A DNA stretch of 9,289 nucleotides from an uncultured Desulfobacterales bacterium (GCA_945787595.1 CALZJV010000380.1:1-9289); one strand, 5' to 3'. Shown: positions 1 through 7,425, numbered from the stretch's first letter. Notes: generated by a model from the letters alone, not told the origin. A program made the numbers and translations.

Positions 1-281
1 TTTTCTTCAACAAGGACTTGTTTTACTGCAAGTCCCTTAACTTCCATCCCCAGGATATCCGTCGCTACTTTTTCAGCTTCATCAGGCGTGTCTGCAAACT
101 TGACTGCACCGGATTTTCCCCTGCCCCCAGCCCAAACTTGAGCTTTGACCACGACCGGTTTGCCTATTTTTTCGGCTGCCTGTTTGGCCTCTTCCGGCGA
201 CTTTGCCACCATTCCTTCAGGGGTCGGGATACCCGATTTCTTAAATATTTCCTTTCCCTGATATTCAAAAAACTTTGCCAT
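1..281 (-). CDS. sucC: Succinyl-CoA synthetase (ADP-forming) beta subunit, N-terminal 93 residues, truncated by the window edge
   Basis: The beta subunit of succinate-CoA ligase interconverts succinyl-CoA and succinate with ADP/ATP in the TCA cycle; it works in the cytoplasm as a complex with SucD. The visible protein starts MAKFFEYQGKEIFKKSGIP and continues with the ATP-grasp N-domain block KAQVWAGGRGKSGAVKFA (about residues 48-65), both hallmarks of SucC. Only 93 of the roughly 390 residues expected are present; the rest lies left of base 1. The start at 281 is set by a GGAGG four bases upstream. It diverges from the GntR-type regulator, with about 250 bp between them. A malate-CoA ligase (MtkA) shares this N-terminus and cannot be strictly excluded from so short a piece, but SucC is the usual reading. 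Confidence 0.93.
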   Translation of the reverse strand, partial: MAKFFEYQGKEIFKKSGIPTPEGMVAKSPEEAKQAAEKIGKPVVVKAQVWAGGRGKSGAVKFADTPDEAEKVATDILGMEVKGLAVKQVLVEE

Positions 282-313
282 CTTGCCTCCATCACCATGA
301 GTTAATGTTTTAG

Positions 314-354
314 CTTTTACTATGGTAAGACCAAGTAACCATAAACCATAAAAG
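314..354. repeat. Nested inverted repeat with a tandem ACCATAA in the sucC leader
   Basis: Outer arms are CTTTTA (314-319) and TAAAAG (349-354); inner arms are TATGGT (321-326) and ACCATA (338-343). The right side carries two head-to-tail copies of ACCATAA (338-344 and 345-351). This overlaps the candidate sucC -10 element. It could be an operator or a 5' leader hairpin; no known binding motif is recognised. Confidence 0.4.
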
Positions 355-368
355 CCAACTACTGTCAA
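338..368 (-). promoter_or_regulatory. Candidate sigma70-like promoter for sucC
   Basis: On the minus strand a perfect TTGACA (368 to 363) is followed, after a long 19-bp spacer, by TATGGT (343 to 338). The spacer is longer than the preferred 17 bp and the -10 is only a 4/6 match, so this is tentative. The -10 falls inside the ACCATAA tandem repeat, which could let a repressor block it. Confidence 0.35.
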
Positions 369-396
369 GCAATTTATTCGCTGCCAGAGATATGGG

Positions 397-425
397 TTGA
401 CATCAAAATTTTGTGATAATATATT
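397..425 (+). promoter_or_regulatory. Sigma70-type promoter for the GntR-family regulator
   Basis: A perfect -35 TTGACA (397-402) is followed by a 17-bp spacer and TATATT (420-425), a 5/6 match to the -10 consensus. Transcription would start near 432, leaving a leader of about 100 nt before the regulator gene. A 10-bp perfect palindrome, TAATATATTA (417-426), covers the -10 and is a plausible site for autorepression, which is common in GntR regulators; that role is inferred. Confidence 0.6.
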
Positions 426-534
426 ACGTTTACTAAGATAATGCTGTATGTCGAGCTCTTTTATTCGGCCTTGAAACCACCTGATTTTGTTACCTGAAAC
501 CTTTACTTTTACCGTTAAGACTTACTGAGGTATG

Positions 535-1254
535 ATGGTCAGTCCAAAATTTCAGCCGATTACACAGAAAAAAATTTCCACCAAAATCGCAGAACAGATA
601 AAATCACTCATCAATGAGGGTGAATTGAAACCCGGTGATGCCCTGCCGCCCGAAAGGGAGCTTGTAAAAGTTTTCAATGTCAGCCGTGCCTCTCTGCGAG
701 AGGCGCTGAATACCCTCGCCGGCATGGGCTTCCTGGAAATGTCCCAGAAGCACAGAACGATTGTCAAATCCCTGACGTCGGGCAGAATCACCGACCCCCT
801 GCACCGCCTGCTAAAAGAGGATATTCAAACGGTCTTTGAACTTATCGAAGTCAGAAAGGCCATTGAGTCCTGGAGCGCCTATCATGCGGCCAGAAGGGCA
901 ACCGCGGATGATATCACCAGCCTGGAAAAAAGCCTTGAATCCATGCGAATAAAGATAGAGCAGGGCATCAGCGTAATAGAAGACGATGCCAATTTTCACG
1001 TGGCAATCTCCGAAGCCACACACAATAAAATACAGACCCACCTAATGTTCTCCATCTATGACATTCTCAAAGAATCCCTTGGCAAATACTATGAAAGTAT
1101 CAATATTCAGCAAGTATACAAACAGCACTGTAAAATGGTGGAGGCCATTAAAAAAGGGGATTCGGCCCTGGCGAGCAGAAGAATGCATGAACATCTCGAA
1201 TATGTCGAAGCCAGTCTCAAAGAACTTGCGACGCCTGACATAAAGCCAAATTAG
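535..1254 (+). CDS. GntR-family transcriptional regulator, FadR/FCD subfamily
   Basis: A cytoplasmic DNA-binding regulator whose FCD domain usually senses a small organic acid. Residues 13-79 form the GntR winged helix-turn-helix, with the typical block PGDALPPERELVKVFNVSRA and then LREALNTLAGMGFLE. From about residue 98 to 222 comes the all-helical FCD domain, starting FELIEVRKAIESWSAYHAA. The usual metal-site residues are all there: Asp151 and His155 (DANFH), His198 (KQHC) and His220 (MHEHL). Length, 239 residues, is normal. ATG codons occur at 532 and 535; GAGG (527-530) sits one base from the first and four from the second, so 535 is preferred. It diverges from sucC. Its targets are unknown; FCD regulators often control nearby TRAP and hydroxyacid dehydrogenase genes, so the right-hand operon is a reasonable but unproven target. 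Confidence 0.92.
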   Translation: MVSPKFQPITQKKISTKIAEQIKSLINEGELKPGDALPPERELVKVFNVSRASLREALNTLAGMGFLEMSQKHRTIVKSLTSGRITDPLHRLLKEDIQTVFELIEVRKAIESWSAYHAARRATADDITSLEKSLESMRIKIEQGISVIEDDANFHVAISEATHNKIQTHLMFSIYDILKESLGKYYESINIQQVYKQHCKMVEAIKKGDSALASRRMHEHLEYVEASLKELATPDIKPN

Positions 1255-1470
1255 ATTCGATGTGAATCCCAACCCCTTATCCTCTCTCATTAGTATCTGA
1301 AAGGATGAACGGCGAATCACGCTGGAGACTTAGTCTATAGTCCGAAGTCAAAAACAAGCTCAGCCGAGTCGAGTTTCGAAAGCTAGAATTAATGCGCGCT
1401 GTCTGTTGAATTTATAAAAATGAGATGATTCCTTCATTCTTAAATCGTCATTCGACACTCGTCAATGGTT

Positions 1471-2010
1471 TTACATCCCCTTCAATGTCATCTCCGGGTT
1501 GGCTGTCTTCATGATCTGCATGAATTGCTCAAAATCTGCCTCGGTTATGCAGCAAAATAGGTAGCCCTTTTCACGCTCCAAACGAAATCTGACAAACCCG
1601 TAAGGGATAATGGCCCATTTAGGACCTTCTACCATCCCAACAACCTCGGCATTGACCCGGACCACCCGCCTGAAACTGGTTAATTCAATATCTCCGCGCT
1701 CTGTGATCCCGATCTTATATGAGATCGCCAGTGAAAAGTACCAGGTATATACCACTTGAATTGTGAAACCAGATCCTGATCCATGACGCCCTTTCTCGTA
1801 ATGTTTTGAAACCACTTCTATCGATTCCTGAAACGATTTGAAGCTAACCGAAACACGTTTCCAACCAAGCGACGATCTACCGACTCCTAAACAACCTACT
1901 GTATAAACATAAAACGGTTTGCCTGTAAATCTTTCTATGATGATATTCATATTGATATATGCGGTTATATCCGATAGTAGATTCTTTTCCGAGTTAACCT
2001 GAATTTTCAT
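1471..2010 (-). CDS. Protein of unknown function, beta-rich C-terminal half
   Basis: I do not recognise this 179-residue protein. Residues about 96-160 read like alternating beta strands: YKIGITERGDIELTSFRR, then a turn EGPKWAIIPYGFVRFRLERE and GYLFC, ending in a helix (EADFEQFMQIMKTA). This resembles the layout of a bacterial PH-like or similar small barrel domain, which is only an impression. No signal peptide is seen; residues 83-98 are hydrophobic and could be a strand or a weak membrane segment. The N-terminal 50 residues are less protein-like and the start at 2010 has no Shine-Dalgarno, so the true start may be downstream, for example Met21 at 1950. The gene converges on the GntR gene, with 216 bp between stops, and diverges tightly from the SDR gene. 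Base composition is AT-richer than the genes to the right. Confidence 0.55.
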   Translation of the reverse strand: MKIQVNSEKNLLSDITAYINMNIIIERFTGKPFYVYTVGCLGVGRSSLGWKRVSVSFKSFQESIEVVSKHYEKGRHGSGSGFTIQVVYTWYFSLAISYKIGITERGDIELTSFRRVVRVNAEVVGMVEGPKWAIIPYGFVRFRLEREKGYLFCCITEADFEQFMQIMKTANPEMTLKGM

Positions 2011-2028
2011 ACATAGGAGGTTTGACAG

Positions 2029-2796
2029 ATGAATTCTAACGCAAAAGTCGCAATTGTAACTGGTGCAGGATCGGGCATTGGCAAACAGACGACACTCGCT
2101 TTTCTTAAGGAAGGTTATGCGGTCGCCCTGGCCGGGCGTCGCAAGGCGCCTTTAGAAACGACCGCAGCGGAGTCCGGTTCGACCGGTTCACGCGCCCTGG
2201 TTGTGCCCACAGATGTGGGCGATCCAGCCGCGGTTCGCAACCTGTTTTTGCAGACAACAGAAACCTTTGGCCGCATCGACGTCTTGTTTAACAATGCGGG
2301 GATTTTCGGTCCGTCGGTCCTTTTTGAAGATATCCCGTACGAGGAGTGGAAAGCCGTCGTAGCCACCAACTTGACCGGCTCATTTCTGTGTGCCCGGGAA
2401 GCTTTCAGAATCATGAAGCGCCAGGATCCCAGGGGGGGACGTATCATCAATAACGGCTCCATATCGGCCCACGCCCCGCGACCCAATTCAGCACCCTACA
2501 CAACAACCAAGCATGCCATAACCGGTCTCACCAAATCGATGTCCCTTGATGGGCGCAGGTACGATATCGCTTGCTGCCAGATAGACATCGGCAACGCCGC
2601 AACCGATCTGGCGAAAGCCATTCTAGAAGAAGGTGCCGGTGCAACCCAGGCAAATGGTTCTATCGTTAAAGAGCCGACCATGGATTTGAATCATGTGGCC
2701 AGCGCCATCGTCCATATGGCGAGTCTGCCTTTGGATGTAAACGTGCAATTTATGACCATCATGGCCACCAAAATGCCTTTTATTGGCCGTGGATGA
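2029..2796 (+). CDS. Short-chain dehydrogenase/reductase (classical SDR)
   Basis: An NAD(P)-dependent cytoplasmic oxidoreductase of the classical SDR family, 255 residues, the normal size. Visible motifs: the cofactor glycine motif TGAGSGIG (11-18), the acidic Asp62 in PTDVGD, NNAG (88-91), catalytic Asn114, Ser144 (NNGSIS), Tyr157 and Lys161 (YTTTK). Arg37-Arg38 after the second strand (AGRRK) suggests NADP(H) preference. The C-terminus, with EPTMD and [15 protein letters not shown], belongs to a common SDR subgroup of unassigned substrate. The start at 2029 is fixed by AGGAGG (2015-2020), eight bases upstream. It diverges from the unknown gene with only 18 bp between and converges on the 2-hydroxyacid dehydrogenase with 52 bp between. 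An alcohol/ketone or hydroxyacid substrate linked to the neighbouring operon is possible but inferred. Confidence 0.94.
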   Translation: MNSNAKVAIVTGAGSGIGKQTTLAFLKEGYAVALAGRRKAPLETTAAESGSTGSRALVVPTDVGDPAAVRNLFLQTTETFGRIDVLFNNAGIFGPSVLFEDIPYEEWKAVVATNLTGSFLCAREAFRIMKRQDPRGGRIINNGSISAHAPRPNSAPYTTTKHAITGLTKSMSLDGRRYDIACCQIDIGNAATDLAKAILEEGAGATQANGSIVKEPTMDLNHVASAIVHMASLPLDVNVQFMTIMATKMPFIGRG

Positions 2797-2848
2797 CCTC
2801 TATCTATGGCAATTGATGGGTTGTGTGAAACCGAGATGGTGGATGTTC

Positions 2849-3769
2849 TCAGGCCACACGGTCGCGGGGTTCATGTTCGGCGAAGATGGCATCCAAATTA
2901 TCGAGTGCCCGGAACCCCATGGCGTCTCTGGTTTCCTTGGTAGCGCTGCCGATGTGCGGCATCAGGAACACGTTGGACAACTGCCGGTATTCCGGATTAA
3001 TGTTCGGTTCATCATTGTAAACGTCCAGCCCGGCGGCGGTCAGCTTCCCGGACTTGAGCGCCGCAATCAAAGCGTCGTCGTCGACCACGACGCCGCGGCT
3101 GGCATTGACCACAATGGCCCCATGCGGCAAAAGGGCGATAAGGTCGGCGTTCAGCAGCTTGATGGTTTCCGGAGAGGCAACCGTGTGGAGCGTCAAAAAG
3201 TCGCAATGGGGCATCAGTTCTTCGGGGGTTTGGTGATAGATGGCATAGTGGATCTGCATGTCGAATCCGCGCGCGCGCTGGGCCACGACCCGACCGACAC
3301 GGCCGAATCCTATAATACCCAGTCGCTTGCCCGTCACCTGGGTGCCCACCATGAAGCTTGGGCTCCAGTCCTTCCATTCCCGGGTGCGGACCAGTCGTTC
3401 ACCCTCGCTGGCACGCCGCGCCGCTCCCAACATCAGCATCATGGTCAGTTCCGCCGTGGCGTCGGACAACACCTCGGGCGTGTTCGTTACAATAAGACCC
3501 CGGGCCTTGGCTGCTTCGGTATCCACGTGGTCATAGCCGACAGAATAATTGGCAATGACTCGCACGCTTTCAGGCAAACGGGCGATCACTTCGGCGGTAA
3601 ACTGCTCGGTGTGGCAGGGTAAAATGGCGTCGGCGCCTTTGGCGCGTTCGATGATTTCGTCACTGGAATAGAGCGTATCTTGGGGATTTAAAATCGGGTC
3701 GTAGTCTCGTCGAAGACGTTCTTCAACGGCATCCGGCAGTTTACGGGTAACGAGGACGATGGGCTTCAT
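2849..3769 (-). CDS. D-isomer-specific 2-hydroxyacid dehydrogenase (glyoxylate/D-glycerate dehydrogenase-like), probable internal deletion
   Basis: Members of this cytoplasmic family reduce 2-oxo acids such as glyoxylate or hydroxypyruvate to D-2-hydroxyacids with NAD(P)H. Substrate-loop block NYSVGYDHVD (74-83), cofactor motif GFGRVG (154-159), and the catalytic triad Arg225 (NASRG), Glu254 (NDEP) and His272 (MPHIGSAT) are all present. The protein is 306 residues, shorter than the usual 320 or so. The shortfall lies between Tyr175 and Ala176: homologues of this type have a stretch like HNRxRLxPELExG here, the loop and helix after the second Rossmann strand that contact the adenosine ribose or 2'-phosphate. 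The reading frame is intact. GGAGG lies eight bases before the ATG at 3769. It is the last gene of the minus-strand series. Whether it still binds cofactor is uncertain. Confidence 0.9.
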   Translation of the reverse strand: MKPIVLVTRKLPDAVEERLRRDYDPILNPQDTLYSSDEIIERAKGADAILPCHTEQFTAEVIARLPESVRVIANYSVGYDHVDTEAAKARGLIVTNTPEVLSDATAELTMMLMLGAARRASEGERLVRTREWKDWSPSFMVGTQVTGKRLGIIGFGRVGRVVAQRARGFDMQIHYAIYHQTPEELMPHCDFLTLHTVASPETIKLLNADLIALLPHGAIVVNASRGVVVDDDALIAALKSGKLTAAGLDVYNDEPNINPEYRQLSNVFLMPHIGSATKETRDAMGFRALDNLDAIFAEHEPRDRVA

Positions 3770-3806
3770 TGTTTTATCCTCCGTAAATTTACAGCCTGTT
3801 TCGGCT

Positions 3807-3977
3807 TCAAATATGTTCCTCGCCTTCCTTTATCGATTTATAAAAGTCGAATACCAGTAGGACAAGGTTCGCAACGATAATAATCCAAAGCGCAACAGAG
3901 TGTAACCTTATGGCGTAAAAAAGCAAGAATACCACAGCCATCGAAACTGCGATCAATCCACTGATTAAGTTACTCAT
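3807..3977 (-). CDS. Small two-helix membrane protein, 56 residues, function unknown
   Basis: Translation of the minus strand from the ATG at 3977 gives an intact 56-residue protein ending in TGA. It starts MSNLISGLIAVSMAVVF. Two hydrophobic segments are visible, roughly residues 4-23 and 27-43, joined by a short basic turn (IRLHS). A charged tail DFYKSIKEGEEHI follows, probably cytoplasmic by the charge pattern. A modest Shine-Dalgarno (AAGGGTGA) lies about ten bases upstream. It sits in the same orientation between the amidase (60 bp away) and the 2-hydroxyacid dehydrogenase (37 bp away), so it is very likely co-transcribed. I do not recognise the family. Its place in a TRAP transporter operon suggests a membrane accessory role, which is inference only. 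Its codons are AT-richer than those of its neighbours. Confidence 0.68.
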   Translation of the reverse strand: MSNLISGLIAVSMAVVFLLFYAIRLHSVALWIIIVANLVLLVFDFYKSIKEGEEHI

Positions 3978-4037
3978 AAAGTCACTATCACCCTTTCAAT
4001 ATCTTTTTTTGTCCGCATTCTTATAGCACGAGAGCCG

Positions 4038-5363
4038 TTAACCCCCGGCGCTATTCACAAGCCAGCGTGCCGTTCGCAGCAGGCGCGCGTCGTCACCTCT
4101 GGGTCCCACCAGTTGCACCCCCAGCGGCATGCCGTGTGCGCCCTGCAGGATCGGAAGCGTGATCGCGGGCACACCGCACAGGCTCCATATGGTACAAAAA
4201 ATCGGGCTTCCCGTCGATTTCAGGCCGACGGGGGCCTCACCGGTAGCGGCGGGGGTAATAATGGCGTCATACCAGTCAAACACTTTGTCTAACGCACGGT
4301 TAAAAACCGGTATCCGGCTCACCGCATTGTTGTAATCCACGGCCAGAACTTTCTGGCCGCGTTCGATCATCTCCCGCAGGATGGAACTCAGCTTGTCTTT
4401 GCCGCGCGCATATTCGCGCTCGAAACTTCTGGCAAGGTCTGCCTCCATGATCATGCGGTGCTGTTCGACCGCGTCATTGAATATTTCCGGAAGTTCGACC
4501 TCGACAGCGTCTTCGCCCAGACGCGCGACCAACTCGGCAAAGGCTTCTTTTGTATCCGTTTCGGCCTGGTCCCAGACCGGCGTTTTGACAAAGGCCAGGC
4601 GCGGCGGGACCGGGGGCTCCTCGGCCAGCGTCTCAAAGAGTTTGGGCCGTGCTCGCAGCCGGGTGTCGGGATCGCGGTCATCGAAGGCCATGAGCTGCTC
4701 TGCGATCAGCGCTATATCCTCGATGGTGCGCGCAAACACGCCAATCTGGTCCAAAGGTCGCGACTGTTGGAGCACGAAATGTCGGGATATACGCCCATAG
4801 GTCGGTTTGTACCCATAGACTCCGCAGAAGGAGGCCGGGCGGATGACCGATCCGTTGGTCTGGGTTCCGATGGCAAGCGGCACCATGCCGGCTGCCACGG
4901 CCGCAGCGGAGCCGCTTGAGGAGCCGCCGGGGGTGCACTCAGGATCGTGCGGATTCCGGGTCTTGCCCGGTGCATAGACCGCAAGCTCAGTGGTGACGGT
5001 CTTGCCCAGGATGATCGCGCCGGCTACACGCAACAAGGCGACTGCGGTGGCATCCGCCTCTGGCTGACGTCCGGCATGCAAAACCGTACCGTCCTCGGTG
5101 GGCATATCCTTGGTGTCGAAGATATCCTTGACGCCCACCGGAACGCCGTGGAGCGGACCGAGGGCCTCGCCTTCCTGCAGCGCCTGGTCCGCCTCACGCG
5201 CCTGTTTCAGCGCATGTTCGGGGTCCAGATAGGCCCAGGCGCCGATGCGTTCTTCGATCCCTGCGATGTGATCGAGGCAGGCACTCACAAGTTCTTCCGA
5301 TGTAACCTTTCCGTCGCGAAGCGCCTCTACCGCCTCGGTGGCGCTCATCAGAGCTAATTCCAT
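4038..5363 (-). CDS. Amidase-signature family hydrolase
   Basis: Hydrolyses a carboxamide or related C-N bond to acid plus ammonia or amine; expected in the cytoplasm as no signal peptide is seen. The Ser-cisSer-Lys triad is complete (numbered from the 5363 start): Lys79 in VGVKD, Ser148 in the signature GGSSSGSAAA, and nucleophile Ser172 in TQTNGSVIRPA, 24 residues on, as in the family. The C-terminal block SLCGVPAITLP and MPLGVQLVG is also typical. It is 441 residues, with no GatB or GatC nearby, so a stand-alone amidase rather than GatA is likely. An ATG at 5378 adds five residues; 5363 is preferred because GGAG lies five bases before it. The dctM stop is 29 bp upstream (14 bp if 5378 is used), so translation is probably linked to the transporter. 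The substrate cannot be told from sequence. Confidence 0.93.
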   Translation of the reverse strand: MELALMSATEAVEALRDGKVTSEELVSACLDHIAGIEERIGAWAYLDPEHALKQAREADQALQEGEALGPLHGVPVGVKDIFDTKDMPTEDGTVLHAGRQPEADATAVALLRVAGAIILGKTVTTELAVYAPGKTRNPHDPECTPGGSSSGSAAAVAAGMVPLAIGTQTNGSVIRPASFCGVYGYKPTYGRISRHFVLQQSRPLDQIGVFARTIEDIALIAEQLMAFDDRDPDTRLRARPKLFETLAEEPPVPPRLAFVKTPVWDQAETDTKEAFAELVARLGEDAVEVELPEIFNDAVEQHRMIMEADLARSFEREYARGKDKLSSILREMIERGQKVLAVDYNNAVSRIPVFNRALDKVFDWYDAIITPAATGEAPVGLKSTGSPIFCTIWSLCGVPAITLPILQGAHGMPLGVQLVGPRGDDARLLRTARWLVNSAGG

Positions 5364-5392
5364 ATTTTCTCCAAACATTGTGGTGCTTGTCC

Positions 5393-6751
5393 TTACTTGG
5401 CGATACCATAAACAAGGTCAGGCAGCCAGGTCGTGATCTGTGGAACGTTATAGAGAACAATCATGGCAATCAGCACCATCACCAAAAATGGCAAAGACCC
5501 TTTGAAAATAGTCGTAAGTTGAATGTGCGGCGGAGCGATCCCCTTGAGGTAATAACACGACATCGCCATCGGCGGCGTCAGAAATGAGGTCTGCAAGTTG
5601 AATGCCACGAGAATCCCAAAGAAGAGCGGGTCGACATTAAAGGCGTCCAGCAGCGGCAGAAAAATCGGCACGAAGATGATGATGATCTCGCTCCACTCCA
5701 GCGGCCATCCCAATAGGAAAATGATGGCCTGCGCCATGATAAGAAACATAACGGGCGACATGTTCAGGCCCACCACAAACTCCTCGATGACCATGTGGCC
5801 GCCGAGATAGGAAAAAACAGATGAGAAGGTCCAGGAACCGACGAACAGCCAGCATACCATGGCCGCGGTTCTCGCCGTCAGATAAACCGACTGCTTCAGG
5901 CGCTCCCAGGTGAGTTCCCGATAGCACACAGCCAGGACCAGGCTGCCAAATGCACCCACCGATGCCGCCTCCGATGGTGTCGCCAACCCGAATAAAATAG
6001 AGCCCAGCACCGACAGAATCAGGATAGCCAGCGGAACGACGGAGGTCAGCATCATATAGATCAGATCTTTGAGTGGGATATCCGTCTGCTCCTTGGGCGG
6101 CTTCGGCGCCAGTTTGGGGTTCAGGAAGGCCCGCCCCACCACATAGATGATGTAGAGGCCGGCCAGCATAAATCCGGGGATCAACGCCCCGGCGTACAAC
6201 CTCACCACGGAGACACCTGATATCGCCCCGTACACGATCAGCATGATGCTCGGCGGGATCAGGATACCGAGGCAACCACCGGCACAGATGACGCCGGATG
6301 ACAACTGTTCGTCATAGCCGGCTTTCAGCAGGGCCGGGAAGGCCAGCAATCCCATCAGCGTCACCACGGCGCCGACGATGCCGACGGCGGTGGCAAAGAG
6401 CGCACAGGTCACCAGCGCCGCCACGGCCATGGCGCCGGGCACAATACGGGCGGCGATATTCAGGCTGTAAAACAGCCGCTGCACGATCTGCGCACGTTCG
6501 ACGATATAGCCCATGAACAGAAACAGCGGCACCGCCACCAGTACGTCATTAATCATCACCGAGTACGTCTGGTTCACCAACAGATCGAAGATACTGTTCA
6601 GGAAGATGTGACTGAGCTGGTCGGAGGTGGCGTAAGCATAATAGCCAAAGCCAAAGCCCATCGCGATCAATGTGAAGCAAATGGGGAAACCCAGGAGAAT
6701 ACAGAAGATGAAGGACCCCATCATCAGCATGGCAACTTGAGGATCGGTCAT
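5393..6751 (-). CDS. dctM: TRAP transporter large permease, DctM/FcbT3 type
   Basis: The ion-coupled translocation subunit of a tripartite ATP-independent periplasmic transporter, in the inner membrane. At 452 residues it has the family's usual length and is hydrophobic almost throughout, with roughly a dozen membrane segments. Typical blocks are VPLFLFMGYIVERA (74-87), GGCLGILIPPSIMLIVYG (158-175), ATPSEAASVGAFG (257-269), LGWPLEWSEIIIIFVPIF (347-364) and LTPPMAMSCYYLKG (391-404). The LGWPLEW stretch and the paired TakP-like binding protein point to the branch that includes 2-oxo-acid and chloroaromatic transporters. The start overlaps the dctQ stop by four bases (ATGA), with AAGGAGG seven bases upstream, indicating translational coupling. 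The symbol is the generic family name. Confidence 0.96.
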   Translation of the reverse strand: MTDPQVAMLMMGSFIFCILLGFPICFTLIAMGFGFGYYAYATSDQLSHIFLNSIFDLLVNQTYSVMINDVLVAVPLFLFMGYIVERAQIVQRLFYSLNIAARIVPGAMAVAALVTCALFATAVGIVGAVVTLMGLLAFPALLKAGYDEQLSSGVICAGGCLGILIPPSIMLIVYGAISGVSVVRLYAGALIPGFMLAGLYIIYVVGRAFLNPKLAPKPPKEQTDIPLKDLIYMMLTSVVPLAILILSVLGSILFGLATPSEAASVGAFGSLVLAVCYRELTWERLKQSVYLTARTAAMVCWLFVGSWTFSSVFSYLGGHMVIEEFVVGLNMSPVMFLIMAQAIIFLLGWPLEWSEIIIIFVPIFLPLLDAFNVDPLFFGILVAFNLQTSFLTPPMAMSCYYLKGIAPPHIQLTTIFKGSLPFLVMVLIAMIVLYNVPQITTWLPDLVYGIAK

Positions 6752-7392
6752 ATGACGGCCTCCTTTCCCTCGCCACCCTCACGGGCGGCCATCTCAGCCT
6801 CCTTTTGGCGCTGTTTTTCCACCAGTTCCTTTTCCAATTCCTCGACATCGTGCAGCCGCGTCGGCCACTTCCCGGTCCGCAGGCATTGGACGCAGCGGAT
6901 GGTTTCCGCGATGCCCTGCAGCAGCAAAAGGAACGCGGCGATGGGCAGGATGGTTTTCAATGGGAATACCGGCACCCCGGCGGGGCTGTTGATGCTGATC
7001 TCACCAAAAGGTCCGTCGGGACCATATGGTAGGAAGGACCAGGACTCGGCGGCATAAGCGATACCGGCATAGATCAGGGCCAGTATCCCGGGGAAAAAAA
7101 AGATGAAATACAGCACAATCTCGACCGCCGCCTGAACACGTGGGGGCCAGAGCCGATATACAAAGTCCCCGCGCACATGCGCGTTGCGGGAAAGCGCATA
7201 GGCCCCTCCCATCATAAACAACGTCCCGTACATGATATAGCTGAGGTCGAAGGCCCATGAGGTGGGAGCTCGCAGCACGTAGCGCACGAACACCTCGTAG
7301 GTGGTGGCAAAGGCCAGAATCAGGATGCACCAGGAAAAGGACTTTCCCACCCACGCACTCAAGCGATCAATGAAAAAAAGAAACTGGTTCAT
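6748..7392 (-). CDS. dctQ: TRAP transporter small permease, DctQ/FcbT2 type
   Basis: Small inner-membrane subunit that partners the large permease. Its 214 residues hold four hydrophobic segments, at about 17-37, 50-70, 88-115 and 145-165. The family block YEVFVRYVLRAPTSWAFDLS (32-51) and then GGAYALSRNAHVRGD (62-76) are well preserved. Between helices 3 and 4 is a longer periplasmic or linker segment rich in Gly and Pro. The C-terminal 30 residues or so are very charged (EELEKELVEKQRQKEAEMAA) and probably form a cytoplasmic helix or coiled coil, longer than in many DctQ proteins. AAAGGA lies about eight bases before the ATG at 7392. It starts 115 bp after dctP, across a strong hairpin, and overlaps dctM by four bases. 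Confidence 0.94.
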   Translation of the reverse strand: MNQFLFFIDRLSAWVGKSFSWCILILAFATTYEVFVRYVLRAPTSWAFDLSYIMYGTLFMMGGAYALSRNAHVRGDFVYRLWPPRVQAAVEIVLYFIFFFPGILALIYAGIAYAAESWSFLPYGPDGPFGEISINSPAGVPVFPLKTILPIAAFLLLLQGIAETIRCVQCLRTGKWPTRLHDVEELEKELVEKQRQKEAEMAAREGGEGKEAVI

Positions 7393-7425
7393 ATTTTCGT
7401 CCTTTAATGGGATTTGAGCGACTTA

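Noticed and set aside
18..305. Plus-strand open frame of 95 codons at the left edge
   Set aside because: Antisense to sucC, whose N-terminal motifs and Shine-Dalgarno are clear.
1255..1470. Possible terminator or RNA gene between the GntR and unknown genes
   Set aside because: Only a 5-bp arm pair (GACTT/AAGTC) was found, with no U-run; no tRNA-like or other structure is visible.
1952..1980. TTGATA-N17-TAGTAG as a promoter for the SDR gene
   Set aside because: The -10 matches only about half of the consensus; such matches are common in AT-rich sequence.
2783..3622. Long plus-strand open frame (279 codons) opposite the 2-hydroxyacid dehydrogenase
   Set aside because: It overlaps the SDR end, has no family-like motifs, and lies antisense to a gene with clear catalytic motifs; it is a by-product of GC-rich codon use.
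4381..5357. Several plus-strand open frames of 130-150 codons across the amidase region
   Set aside because: They mirror the amidase codons, lack ribosome binding sites and show low-complexity Ser/Arg-rich translations.
4038..5363. Naming the amidase as GatA, allophanate hydrolase or an allantoin-pathway enzyme
   Set aside because: No GatB/GatC or urea/allantoin genes are present, and the signature shared by the whole family does not identify the substrate.
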